Below, piece by piece: positions 24,168 to 31,852 of a stretch of DNA of 64,000 nucleotides. Below the pieces are notes generated by a model, which was given only the letters and a program-made list of their open reading frames with translations, did no database searches and was not told the origin of the DNA. Position 1 is the first letter of the stretch; each line of letters starts with the position of its first letter. This stretch comes from Bacteroidales bacterium. GTDB lineage: Bacteria; Bacteroidota; Bacteroidia; Bacteroidales; UBA3824. Both the position numbers and the translations under genes were made by a program. The stretch spans positions 124,001 through 188,000 of the forward strand of contig JAFPZK010000053.1 of assembly GCA_017417315.1 (NCBI GenBank). The letters run 5' to 3'.

Positions 24168-26636
24168 ATGAAAAATCTTACAGTCAGTCATAATTCTATA
24201 AAACAAAGCCTTTTGAGCAGTTTGATTAATTCACAAGATACTGAAAATCAAAGGTATAATAATATTAAAGCGAGTCTTTTGAATAATGCGACGGTTTTTC
24301 CCGTTAATGAAAAATTCGATGTCGGGGCTTTTAAAGACGGTTTAAAGGCTTTTTTTGCTGACACTTTGAAAATTAAAGCCGAAGAGGAGACTATCGGAGA
24401 CGATATTTTTGTGTTTTCGTTTTCGCCGGTAGGGTTGGGGTTGATGAAAAAAAGCATTGTTTTTATGCTTTATGATTTTCACCTTTATATAAACGATGTT
24501 CCGCAAAAAGAAATAGAAAATGCCAATTATTCCGAAAATAAAATCGCCGGACTGCTTTCTTCCGGCAAAACGGAGCAGATTTATATTTTTACGGAGGATT
24601 ACGTTTTGAGGCTTTATCCTCAACAAGTTTTAGCCTCAGTAAAACCTCAGGGACGTTATTTTCAGGATACGGAAATCGGTGTTCCGACCGTTTTGGCTAA
24701 TCATTTGGAAGACGGTGAGTTTGTTTTGTCCAAACTCGATATTTATAAAGTGGAGCAATCTAAATCTAATGCTCAAATTGCAGAAACCGACAATGCTTTT
24801 TATGTTTTGACGACTTCGGGTGCGTATCTGTTTGTTACCGACAAAAATTTGCAGGAAAAATATATCGAAACCCTTTCTGTTGAAGATATGAAAGTCTATT
24901 CTAAAATAGGCAGGGACAACGTTACCGTCGGCACTACAAAATGGATTACTAACCGCGACAACGATTTTTTGTTTGATGAAATTCAAAGCCTTAATAATAA
25001 AACAAAGCAGGAAAAACTTTTTGAAATATCGGCTCTGCATTTCAATAATGACGAAAAAGACAGGGCTGCGTTTTTTATGGAACTTTTGGCAAAAGAAACT
25101 CTTCTTCCTTTTGATTTTTTTGTTGCTTGTGTGTTAAAGTTCAGCGGCGGACTCTCTTTCGGCAAAATAGACGGCGAGGCTGCCGGCGAATTAATCGAAA
25201 AGGCAAATTCTTTGTTTTCAGAAAACAGTTTGGAAGAAAAACTTAAAAATTTTCTCTCTAACTTTAACTTCGGGAAAAACGAAATTTTGAGCCTTATTTA
25301 TGTGATTTCACGAATTAAAAACAGAATTTCTGACACGGAAAAGTTTAAGGAAATTTTGTTGATGTTAAGGGACAGATATTTTAAGACTGACAATTCGGAA
25401 CTCAACCGCGCGTTTGTGGAATTGGGAATCGCTAAAAAACTTGTCTGCGTTTTAGAAAAAACATCGGCGCAGAAACTTTTGGAAAGCGTTATTGGTAAGG
25501 TTTCTGAAAAAAGTTTTCCTGATATTCCTAACCTACTGAATCACTATGCGTTAAAGGAGATTATCAAAACCTCTAAAACCGATAAGGAAAAACTTAAATA
25601 CGCTAAATTCTGCGCGTTAGAAGACCCGACGGATACAAAAAGTTTGGAACTTTGGGCAAGTCTTGCCGATGAGGAAACCGTAAAACGCATAAATCTTGCC
25701 TTGGCGGTTTTTGACAAGGAAAATTTTTATAGTTTTTCTTCTTTTGAAACCCGTCAGGAGACCTCGGCTAAATTTTCTGCGTTTTCTATGAAAGATTTTT
25801 CTGTGGCTGTTCAGCGCGGCGGAAAATACGCAAACCTTAAATCTTGGACTCAAAAAGTCAGCGTTAATAGTGCCGTTTCATCGGTTTTGAATTATGCTGA
25901 GGAGGTAAATGCTGAAAATTATCCTCAGTTATATGCACTTTTTGAAGAATGTAAAACGTTTTTTGAAATCCCGGATGTAAAAATTTACGTGATTTTCAAC
26001 CGTAATCAGGGAGTATTTTCTAACGATGACGAGCATGGAAAATATATTGTCGTTGACGGTGAAATGCTTGATACTGATAGTGATAGTTATATGAATTATC
26101 CTCAAATGTCTTTCCTTTTGGCAAAAGAGTTTGCTAATTTAAGTTTCGGGTTTTCAAAAATGTTTTCGAGGGCGCAGTTCAGAAATTTCACTGTCTCCGG
26201 CTTGCCTGCTCTTGACGTTGTAGCGCAGTTTGCGCCCGAACCGAAATTTTTGTCAGAAGATTTGAACACTTATTTTAAACTTTCAAAGTTTAACGCTTTG
26301 TTGGAAAATTATCCGTCGTATTTCGATTTTGACATCACCGACACGCAACTTTGTGCTGAAATGTTAGAAAAAACTTTGCTGACAATAGACTTTTCAGGCT
26401 CGGATAAAACCGTAAATATGAAGGAAAAAGAATATTCAGCGGCTGTCTTGACGGCAAATTCTATCACGGATTGCGCTTCTTTGCTCTTTACCGGCGACCT
26501 GATTTTTAGCATAAAGGCAATAATTGGCAATGATAAGCCACAAAAAAATGATTTTTTTATGCGTTTGAAGGGTATTCTAAAATATTATTTGTCAGATGAT
26601 TACACGGACGATAAAAAATATTTGCAAAAAAAGTGA
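24168..26636 (+). CDS. Large protein of unknown function with a degenerate M48-like region
   Basis: ATG 24168 gives 822 residues with no signal peptide and no clear membrane helix. I do not recognise the N-terminal two thirds, which are mixed then mainly helical (about residues 270-560) with repeat-like pairs. Residues about 580-665 follow the layout of M48-type metallopeptidases: a helical lead (LYALFEECKTFFEIPDVKIYVIFN), a strand KYIVVDGEMLD where M48 has its f-I-v-t-x-g-L strand, and MSFLLAKEFANLSFGFSKM where HExxH should be. The catalytic His-Glu-His set is absent (AKEFAN), so it would be a non-catalytic relative. It sits 64 bp after the PorZ-like gene. Confidence 0.5.
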   Translation: MKNLTVSHNSIKQSLLSSLINSQDTENQRYNNIKASLLNNATVFPVNEKFDVGAFKDGLKAFFADTLKIKAEEETIGDDIFVFSFSPVGLGLMKKSIVFMLYDFHLYINDVPQKEIENANYSENKIAGLLSSGKTEQIYIFTEDYVLRLYPQQVLASVKPQGRYFQDTEIGVPTVLANHLEDGEFVLSKLDIYKVEQSKSNAQIAETDNAFYVLTTSGAYLFVTDKNLQEKYIETLSVEDMKVYSKIGRDNVTVGTTKWITNRDNDFLFDEIQSLNNKTKQEKLFEISALHFNNDEKDRAAFFMELLAKETLLPFDFFVACVLKFSGGLSFGKIDGEAAGELIEKANSLFSENSLEEKLKNFLSNFNFGKNEILSLIYVISRIKNRISDTEKFKEILLMLRDRYFKTDNSELNRAFVELGIAKKLVCVLEKTSAQKLLESVIGKVSEKSFPDIPNLLNHYALKEIIKTSKTDKEKLKYAKFCALEDPTDTKSLELWASLADEETVKRINLALAVFDKENFYSFSSFETRQETSAKFSAFSMKDFSVAVQRGGKYANLKSWTQKVSVNSAVSSVLNYAEEVNAENYPQLYALFEECKTFFEIPDVKIYVIFNRNQGVFSNDDEHGKYIVVDGEMLDTDSDSYMNYPQMSFLLAKEFANLSFGFSKMFSRAQFRNFTVSGLPALDVVAQFAPEPKFLSEDLNTYFKLSKFNALLENYPSYFDFDITDTQLCAEMLEKTLLTIDFSGSDKTVNMKEKEYSAAVLTANSITDCASLLFTGDLIFSIKAIIGNDKPQKNDFFMRLKGILKYYLSDDYTDDKKYLQKK

Positions 26637-26645
26637 AAAAAAATT

Positions 26646-26675
26646 TTGCAGAATCAAAAATCCTGTTTACCTTTG
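26646..26675 (+). promoter_or_regulatory. Promoter of tRNA-Glu
   Basis: TTG 26646-26648, 19 bp, TACCTTTG 26668-26675, 22 bp before the tRNA 5' end. Confidence 0.8.
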
Positions 26676-26697
26676 CAACGCAAAAAGCAAGAGACGA

Positions 26698-26769
26698 GGT
26701 CCTTTCGTCTAGAGGCTAGGACGCAAGATTTTCATTCTTGTAACACGGGTTCGATTCCCGTAGGGACTA
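26698..26769 (+). tRNA. tRNA-Glu (TTC anticodon)
   Basis: A 72-nt cloverleaf without encoded CCA. The acceptor stem GGTCCTT pairs with AGGGACT (two wobble pairs). The D arm contains CTAGAGGCTAG, the anticodon stem CAAGA/TCTTG encloses TTTTCAT with anticodon TTC, and the T arm has GGGTTCGATTCCC. Confidence 0.96.
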
Positions 26770-26770
26770 C

Positions 26771-26811
26771 AAACGGTCAGGGTTTATCAGTGGAATCCTG
26801 ACCGTTTTTGT
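26771..26811 (+). terminator. Terminator of the tRNA-Glu transcript
   Basis: The 11-bp stem AAACGGTCAGG/CCTGACCGTTT is followed by TTTGTTTG; it begins 2 bp after the tRNA. Confidence 0.9.
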
Positions 26812-26836
26812 TTGTTTAAAAATAAAACGTAAAAAA

Positions 26837-27472
26837 ATGTTAACGCTTGAAGAATATGTAGAAAATCATACGACTGAGGAAGATGAAGTTTTGGTTTGGC
26901 TCAGAAGAAAAACAAACCTTACTACAACTATGCCCAGACAACTTTCAGGGCAGGTTCAGGGAAAGTTGTTGGAATTTATTTCGCGTATGATTGCTCCCGA
27001 AAACATTCTCGAAATAGGAACTTTTACCGGATATTCGGCGTATTGTCTTTCAAAGGGCTTGAAACAAGGCGGCAGACTGCATACAATCGAAATTAAGGAC
27101 GAACTCGAAGACCATTTAAGAAGTTTTTTTTCAAAAGCGGGGATTGCCGACAAAGTCGTACTTCATATAGGCGACGGCGCGGAAATTGTAAAAGAGTTTG
27201 GTTTTAAGTTTGATATGGCTTTTATTGACGGCGACAAACGTCAGTATCCGCTTTATTACAAAAATGTTTTTGACAAAATAAATGTAGGCGGTTATATTTT
27301 GATTGATAATGTTTTGTGGTACGATAAGGTTGTCGCTCAGGTTAAAGATAACGATACTTATACCAAAGGTATAATAGAACTTAACGATATTGTTCAAAAC
27401 GACAATAGGGTGGAAAACGTGCTTTTACCGTTAAGGGACGGTCTTATGGTCGTAAGAAAAATTAGTGATTAA
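26837..27472 (+). CDS. SAM-dependent O-methyltransferase (YrrM/COMT-like)
   Basis: The 211-residue class I methyltransferase has the small-molecule O-methyltransferase pattern: QGKLLEFISRMIAPENILEIGTFTGYSAYCLSKGL with the SAM-binding glycine loop, then HTIEIKDE, the metal-site aspartate region FDMAFIDGDKRQYPLYY, and VGGYILIDNVLWYDKV. Related enzymes methylate catechol-like compounds or hydroxyuridine in tRNA (TrmR); which applies is unclear. It lies between tRNA-Glu and the TonB receptor. Confidence 0.88.
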   Translation: MLTLEEYVENHTTEEDEVLVWLRRKTNLTTTMPRQLSGQVQGKLLEFISRMIAPENILEIGTFTGYSAYCLSKGLKQGGRLHTIEIKDELEDHLRSFFSKAGIADKVVLHIGDGAEIVKEFGFKFDMAFIDGDKRQYPLYYKNVFDKINVGGYILIDNVLWYDKVVAQVKDNDTYTKGIIELNDIVQNDNRVENVLLPLRDGLMVVRKISD

Positions 27473-27505
27473 AAACAACTTTTAAAAAAAAATATCAGAA
27501 ATGCT

Positions 27506-30292
27506 ATGAAACGTCTCGGAAAAACTTTATTGACTGCGGCGGCGTGTTTTTTAGCCGGCGGAGTTTTCGCTCAGAAAACCATGAGCGGAATAATTTATGA
27601 TAACGAGCATAATCCGCTTAGCGGCGCAATGATTATGATTGAAGGAACAAAAGTTTTGACACTCTCTAATATGAACGGTGTTTATCATCTTGTTGTTCCG
27701 AAAGAATATGAAAATAGTATGGTTGTATTCCGTTACAGCGGTTTTTTGGAACATACCGAACCCGTTACGGAGGGAACCAAAAATATAACTTTGGAACTTG
27801 AATTGGAAAAAGAGTTCAAAGATATTTTTGTCAGCACGCAAAAACGACTTCAATCTAACATTGAAGTGCCTATTGCGGTCTCGGTTATCGATCAGGCAAA
27901 ATTAGACGAACTCAATACCGTTCAGATTGATGACGTTAGCGGTGTAGCTCCGGGCTTCAATGCCATTATTCAGGGTCAAAACAAAGGAGGTCTTTCGATT
28001 CGCGGCGTTACTTCCGACGGTTTGGAAAGTTTTTTCCAACCTCGAATTTCAGTGTTTATCAACGGTGTTTCTTCGTCGCGTTTGCAAAGTTCCATAATTG
28101 AGTTGTATGATATGGAACGAGTTGAGGTTGTAAAAGGTCCGCAGGGAACACTTTTCGGACGCGGTGCAGAAATAGGAGCGGTGCATTACATTACAAAACG
28201 TCCTCAAAAAGACACCTCAGCAAAAGTCAGCCTTAATTACGGCGGTTATAATCAGCGCGGCGCACAAGGTATGGTTAATTTTATGGCAGGGGAGAGGTTT
28301 GCCAACCGTTTTGCTTTTTCATACGATTATCATGACGGTTACATAAAAAATCTCGCCGGCGGTACGTTGAACGGCAAAAATGCAATCGCCGTCAGAAATA
28401 CAACGAGTTTTTTTCAGAGTGATAAATCTTTGTTTAATTTGATTCTCGATTACGAACACGACGATACGCCGGGTATCAGTTTTAAATCCAATAAGGTAGC
28501 ACCTTTGGGTAGTGATACTTCGCCTTTTACGGCGGCTTATCTTAACGGCGGCAAAGACTTGTGCGTTAAGCGTCATTTATTCGGTCTTACATTGGAGTAT
28601 GACAAAGAACTTAACTCTCAGTTTGACATTTCAAATACATTCGGTGTAAGAGGGGCGTATTCTGACGAGTATTTTGATGCTGACGGTTGTTATCTTCCTC
28701 TTATGTATTGTGATGAGGAGGCTGACGCATTGCAATTCAGCGAGGAGTTTCGTCTCAACTGGGATAACGGCAGCAATATGCACGGTTTTGTCGGCGTGGG
28801 CGCGATGTACGAGTACAGTAAACACTATTTGAATATTAATAGTGCGCAAAGTTATTTGTTCCCGATTTGTGTAGCACCGACAATGAAGAATAAACTTTCT
28901 GTTTTGCCCTCTCAGGTGTCAATGGGAGTAGCCGGTGCTATTAAGCAGGCTTTGCCGTCTTTACAGGCAAATGGATTATCGGTGTCAGACGATATGATTA
29001 ACGGTGTTGCCTCTGCGATAGAGTCGCAGTTAAATTCAAGACTTGATGCTTGGTTTGACGGTTCTACTTGGCAACAAACGCCGGACTTTTTTGGAGACAC
29101 GAGGTCTACGGTAGAAAACGTTTTGGTTGATGCTCTCGGTCAGGTTATAGGCAGCAAAGAGGCTGCTCAGCAGATGGTAGGTGGTTTTATGCCTATGATT
29201 GAAGAGTCTTTGACTGAGATAAAAAAACTCTCTAATGTTCCGATGGACGATACTTATTACGAAAACCAAACAAATTATGCAAAAAACTTTGAAACTGACA
29301 TTTTTGCCGATTTCAACTGGAATGTTGTAGGTAACTTGTATTTTACGCTTGGTTTGCGCGGTACATACGAAAGACAGGAATCGGGTTTTCTTTCTACGTC
29401 TATGACCGCACCGATAGTCGGGACTATGATTTATTCAAGCACTAACGGTGAAACGATTTGGAGAGAGCCTGTTAACGATTTTTCATGGGTAGGACGTTTT
29501 ATAACTAATTATATGCTTAATAAGACCAATAACGTTTACCTTTCGTTTTCAAAGGGCAGACGTCCGAGCGTGGCTTACTACAACTATAAACTTAACGAAG
29601 AAGGAGTACGTGATGTCACAAAATTACGAGACGAAGAGATTTATAATTATGAGTTAGGTTTGAAAGGAAGTATTTTTAAGAACTCGCTCATGTATTCTTT
29701 GGCGGCTTATTTTTATAATTGGCGACATTTCCAAAATATGTTGTCTTATATGATGTCTGACGGTACATACGCTTACACTAATACCGACAAAGGTTTAGCA
29801 AACTGTGCGGGCGTAGAGGCTTCCATAAAATATTATTTCAAACGTTATGTAACGTTTTTTGCTGATTACAATTATTTTCACGGTAAGTATGCTAAAAAAG
29901 ACGAGGACGGCAACCCTCAAAATTTTGCCGGTAACAGTTTTCGTTTGTCTCCCGAAAGTACTTTCGATTTCGGTTTTGACGTTGTTATTCCTGTAAGAAA
30001 TAAATTCAACATTTATTTCCGTCCGAACTATACATCAAAAGACGATATGTATTTTGAGGATTCAAACTTGCCGTATCTTTTGCAGGAAGAATACGGAGTG
30101 TTGAATATGAATATGGGAATTATGTTTAATCACAAACGTATGAGTTATGATTTTTGTCTTTGGGGCAAAAACATCACGAATACCGAATATATAATCGATG
30201 CAGGAAATGCAGGACAAACAATCGGTTTTCCGACATTCGTTGCCGGTGCACCCGCAAATTTCGGCGTAAAGTTGACGGTAGGGTTTAAATAG
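27506..30292 (+). CDS. TonB-dependent outer-membrane receptor
   Basis: The 928-residue receptor has a signal peptide (GGVFAQ), a carboxypeptidase-like regulatory domain at about 24-95 (MSGIIYDNEHNPLSGAMIMIEGT), a plug at about 110-230 with VEVVKGPQGTLFGRGAEIGAVHYIT, and a 22-strand barrel to the C-terminal strand (NFGVKLTVGFK). At about residues 455-590 the barrel has a long, mostly helical insertion (from MKNKLSVLPSQVSMGVAGAIK to LTEIKKLSNV), rich in Gln, Ser and Met, presumably an extracellular loop. No SusD partner follows, so siderophore, cobalamin or small-molecule uptake is more likely than glycan uptake. The ligand is unknown. Confidence 0.92.
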   Translation: MKRLGKTLLTAAACFLAGGVFAQKTMSGIIYDNEHNPLSGAMIMIEGTKVLTLSNMNGVYHLVVPKEYENSMVVFRYSGFLEHTEPVTEGTKNITLELELEKEFKDIFVSTQKRLQSNIEVPIAVSVIDQAKLDELNTVQIDDVSGVAPGFNAIIQGQNKGGLSIRGVTSDGLESFFQPRISVFINGVSSSRLQSSIIELYDMERVEVVKGPQGTLFGRGAEIGAVHYITKRPQKDTSAKVSLNYGGYNQRGAQGMVNFMAGERFANRFAFSYDYHDGYIKNLAGGTLNGKNAIAVRNTTSFFQSDKSLFNLILDYEHDDTPGISFKSNKVAPLGSDTSPFTAAYLNGGKDLCVKRHLFGLTLEYDKELNSQFDISNTFGVRGAYSDEYFDADGCYLPLMYCDEEADALQFSEEFRLNWDNGSNMHGFVGVGAMYEYSKHYLNINSAQSYLFPICVAPTMKNKLSVLPSQVSMGVAGAIKQALPSLQANGLSVSDDMINGVASAIESQLNSRLDAWFDGSTWQQTPDFFGDTRSTVENVLVDALGQVIGSKEAAQQMVGGFMPMIEESLTEIKKLSNVPMDDTYYENQTNYAKNFETDIFADFNWNVVGNLYFTLGLRGTYERQESGFLSTSMTAPIVGTMIYSSTNGETIWREPVNDFSWVGRFITNYMLNKTNNVYLSFSKGRRPSVAYYNYKLNEEGVRDVTKLRDEEIYNYELGLKGSIFKNSLMYSLAAYFYNWRHFQNMLSYMMSDGTYAYTNTDKGLANCAGVEASIKYYFKRYVTFFADYNYFHGKYAKKDEDGNPQNFAGNSFRLSPESTFDFGFDVVIPVRNKFNIYFRPNYTSKDDMYFEDSNLPYLLQEEYGVLNMNMGIMFNHKRMSYDFCLWGKNITNTEYIIDAGNAGQTIGFPTFVAGAPANFGVKLTVGFK

Positions 30293-30300
30293 GAGAAAAG

Positions 30301-31412
30301 TTACAAGTATTTCTCCATATTCCATTCTAAATATAGTGGCAAACTTATTGTCTTGACACCTTCTACGTCGTTTTGTGCGATGTTTTTTAGCGAAAGTTTG
30401 TAGCCGGTGCTGACACGGAATTTTTTGCAAAACTGTTTGTAACTTTTTGCTTGCGTGTTAGTAGCGGCTTTTACTTCAACGGGGATAATTGAGCCGGAGA
30501 ATTCGTGGCATCGGCGTATGCAGAAAGCGGAGTGTCAGCGTTTTGTACAAGTTCTACCGTGTGGACTAAACCGGCATATTTCAGCCATAACAACGCGCTT
30601 TCTAATTCGTGTGCGCGTTTGCCTTCTTTGACGTGAGAAAATACGAACTTGTTGTTTTCTTTTGCCAACTGCTTAGGAACTGAATCCCAAATCATTCTGA
30701 TTTTGTCGTGTTCTGAAATCGGTGCGTGTTTGGAAAAATCGTCGGCATAATCCGCTAAAATTTCGTCCTGAATTTCTGCCACGGTTTCAAAATTTCGCGT
30801 TTCGACATATTCTTTAACCGCCTCCGGCATACCACCGATGATGTAATATTCTTTTAAAAGATGTTCGAGTTCATTAGCATACGAAGGCGGAATTTCACGG
30901 TCAACAGACCAATCGGAAAACATTTCCAAATAACTGTCGTAGCCGAGTGCAGAAACAAACTCTCTAAAACTCAGCGGATACATCTGCATACGGTTTACTT
31001 TACCGACCGGAAACGAGATGTTTTGGTGTTTTATGGCGACTCCTAACAGCGAACCCGCACAGGCAATGTGCAGACCGCGCTTATTTTCGCAAAAGTATTT
31101 CAAGGCAGTAAGTGCGCGTGGGGCTTCCTGAATTTCGTCAAAAATCAAAAGAGTTTCTCCTTCGGTGATTTTGCATTGCTGAATCAGGGAGATTTCTCTC
31201 AAAATACGTTCTATGTCAAAATCGTAATCAAAAACCGATGCGTATTTACTATCCGCCTCAAAGTTTATGTAGCATACGTTTTTGAAATATTTATTGCCGA
31301 ACTCTTTTAGTGTGTGGGTTTTGCCGCATTGACGCACACCTGTCAGCAACAGCGGTTTACGACGACTGTTGTCCTTCCATTCTACTAATTTGTTTATAAT
31401 ATCGCGTTTCAT
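30301..31412 (-). pseudogene. DUF4143-type AAA+ ATPase gene with internal deletion and frameshift
   Basis: From ATG 31412 about 300 residues are intact: LLLTGVRQCGKTHTL (Walker A), TLLIFDEIQEAP (Walker B), ACAGSLLGVAI and the first half of the DUF4143 domain to VQNADTPLSAYADA. Normally about 80 residues with the FKVYMNDVGLL block and the nuclease-like acidic residues follow. Here the sequence jumps to the last conserved strand, IIPVEVKAATNTQAKSYK, in another reading frame, continuing to EWNMEKYL and TAA at 30301-30303. The direct reading frame ends at 30471. The promoter carries a palindromic operator. The stop lies 8 bp from the end of the convergent TonB receptor gene. Confidence 0.8.
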
Positions 31413-31419
31413 AATGTCG

Positions 31420-31479
31420 CAAACTTACAAAAGTCATACGACTTTTGCAAGTTTTTTTACAAAAGTCATACGACTTTTG
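31420..31479 (-). promoter_or_regulatory. Promoter with a palindrome exactly filling its spacer, plus second palindrome
   Basis: On the minus strand TTG (31448-31450) and TAAGTTTG (31420-31427) flank a 20-bp inverted repeat with arms CAAAAGTC and GACTTTTG and a 4-nt centre (31428-31447). A second copy lies at 31460-31479, 32 bp away centre to centre, about three helical turns. Only 7 bp separate the -7 box from ATG 31412, so the mRNA is probably leaderless. Two in-phase operators suggest cooperative repression. Confidence 0.75.
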
Positions 31480-31491
31480 TAATAAAATGAC

Positions 31492-31532
31492 AAAAAAATG
31501 CGGTTCGGACTAATATGTAATGTCCGAACCGC
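31492..31532 (-). terminator. Terminator of a short minus-strand transcript
   Basis: An 11-bp stem built on GCGGTTCGGAC/GTCCGAACCGC (31500-31510 with 31522-31532) with an 11-nt loop; on the minus strand it is followed by ATTTTTTT (31492-31499). It lies just after two tiny reading frames. Confidence 0.8.
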
Positions 31533-31542
31533 TAAATTTTTA

Positions 31543-31587
31543 TTATCCGATATAAGGTTGGTCGTTTGGTTCCGAGTAGTTTTTCAT
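31543..31587 (-). CDS. Tiny reading frame, 14 residues, before the terminator
   Basis: ATG 31587 gives MKNYSEPNDQPYIG and a TAA at 31543-31545, 10 bp before the terminator stem. It starts 1 bp after the stop of the 23-residue frame, in a different phase. The sequence is hydrophilic. It could be a small peptide, or the tail of a single peptide made with a frameshift. Translation is unproven. Confidence 0.3.
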   Translation of the reverse strand: MKNYSEPNDQPYIG

Positions 31588-31588
31588 C

Positions 31589-31660
31589 TTAACTGACAGC
31601 AATGCCTAATGCAATAAAAAAGATAAAAAACAATGTTGCTTGATGTCTGCTCATTTTCAT
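31589..31660 (-). CDS. Tiny hydrophobic peptide, 23 residues
   Basis: ATG 31660 gives MKMSRHQATLFFIFFIALGIAVS, a basic start and one membrane-spanning or signal-like helix, ending at TAA 31589-31591. With the next 14-residue frame and the terminator it looks like a small bicistronic transcript. A TAGATTTT box (31682-31689) resembles a -7 element but lacks a well-placed partner. The 441-bp gap before rnr holds nothing else I can support. Confidence 0.35.
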   Translation of the reverse strand: MKMSRHQATLFFIFFIALGIAVS

Positions 31661-31852
31661 TTAATTTTTTAATGGTTCAACAAAATCTAAAAATGTTTAC
31701 ACTTGACGTATTACCAAAGTCGTACCAAAAATTAATAAAAAATTAAAATATTTTTTTTTGTTGAAGTATTAACAGAATTTAACAACTTTACCTTAAAATA
31801 TTGCGGAAAAAGTTAATACATTTATAACCTGAAATTTTAATAAAAGATTATT

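Noticed and set aside
30062..30430. A 122-codon minus-strand frame overlapping the end of the TonB receptor gene
   Set aside because: It is antisense to the receptor and differs in frame from the real remnant of the DUF4143 gene, which ends at 30301.
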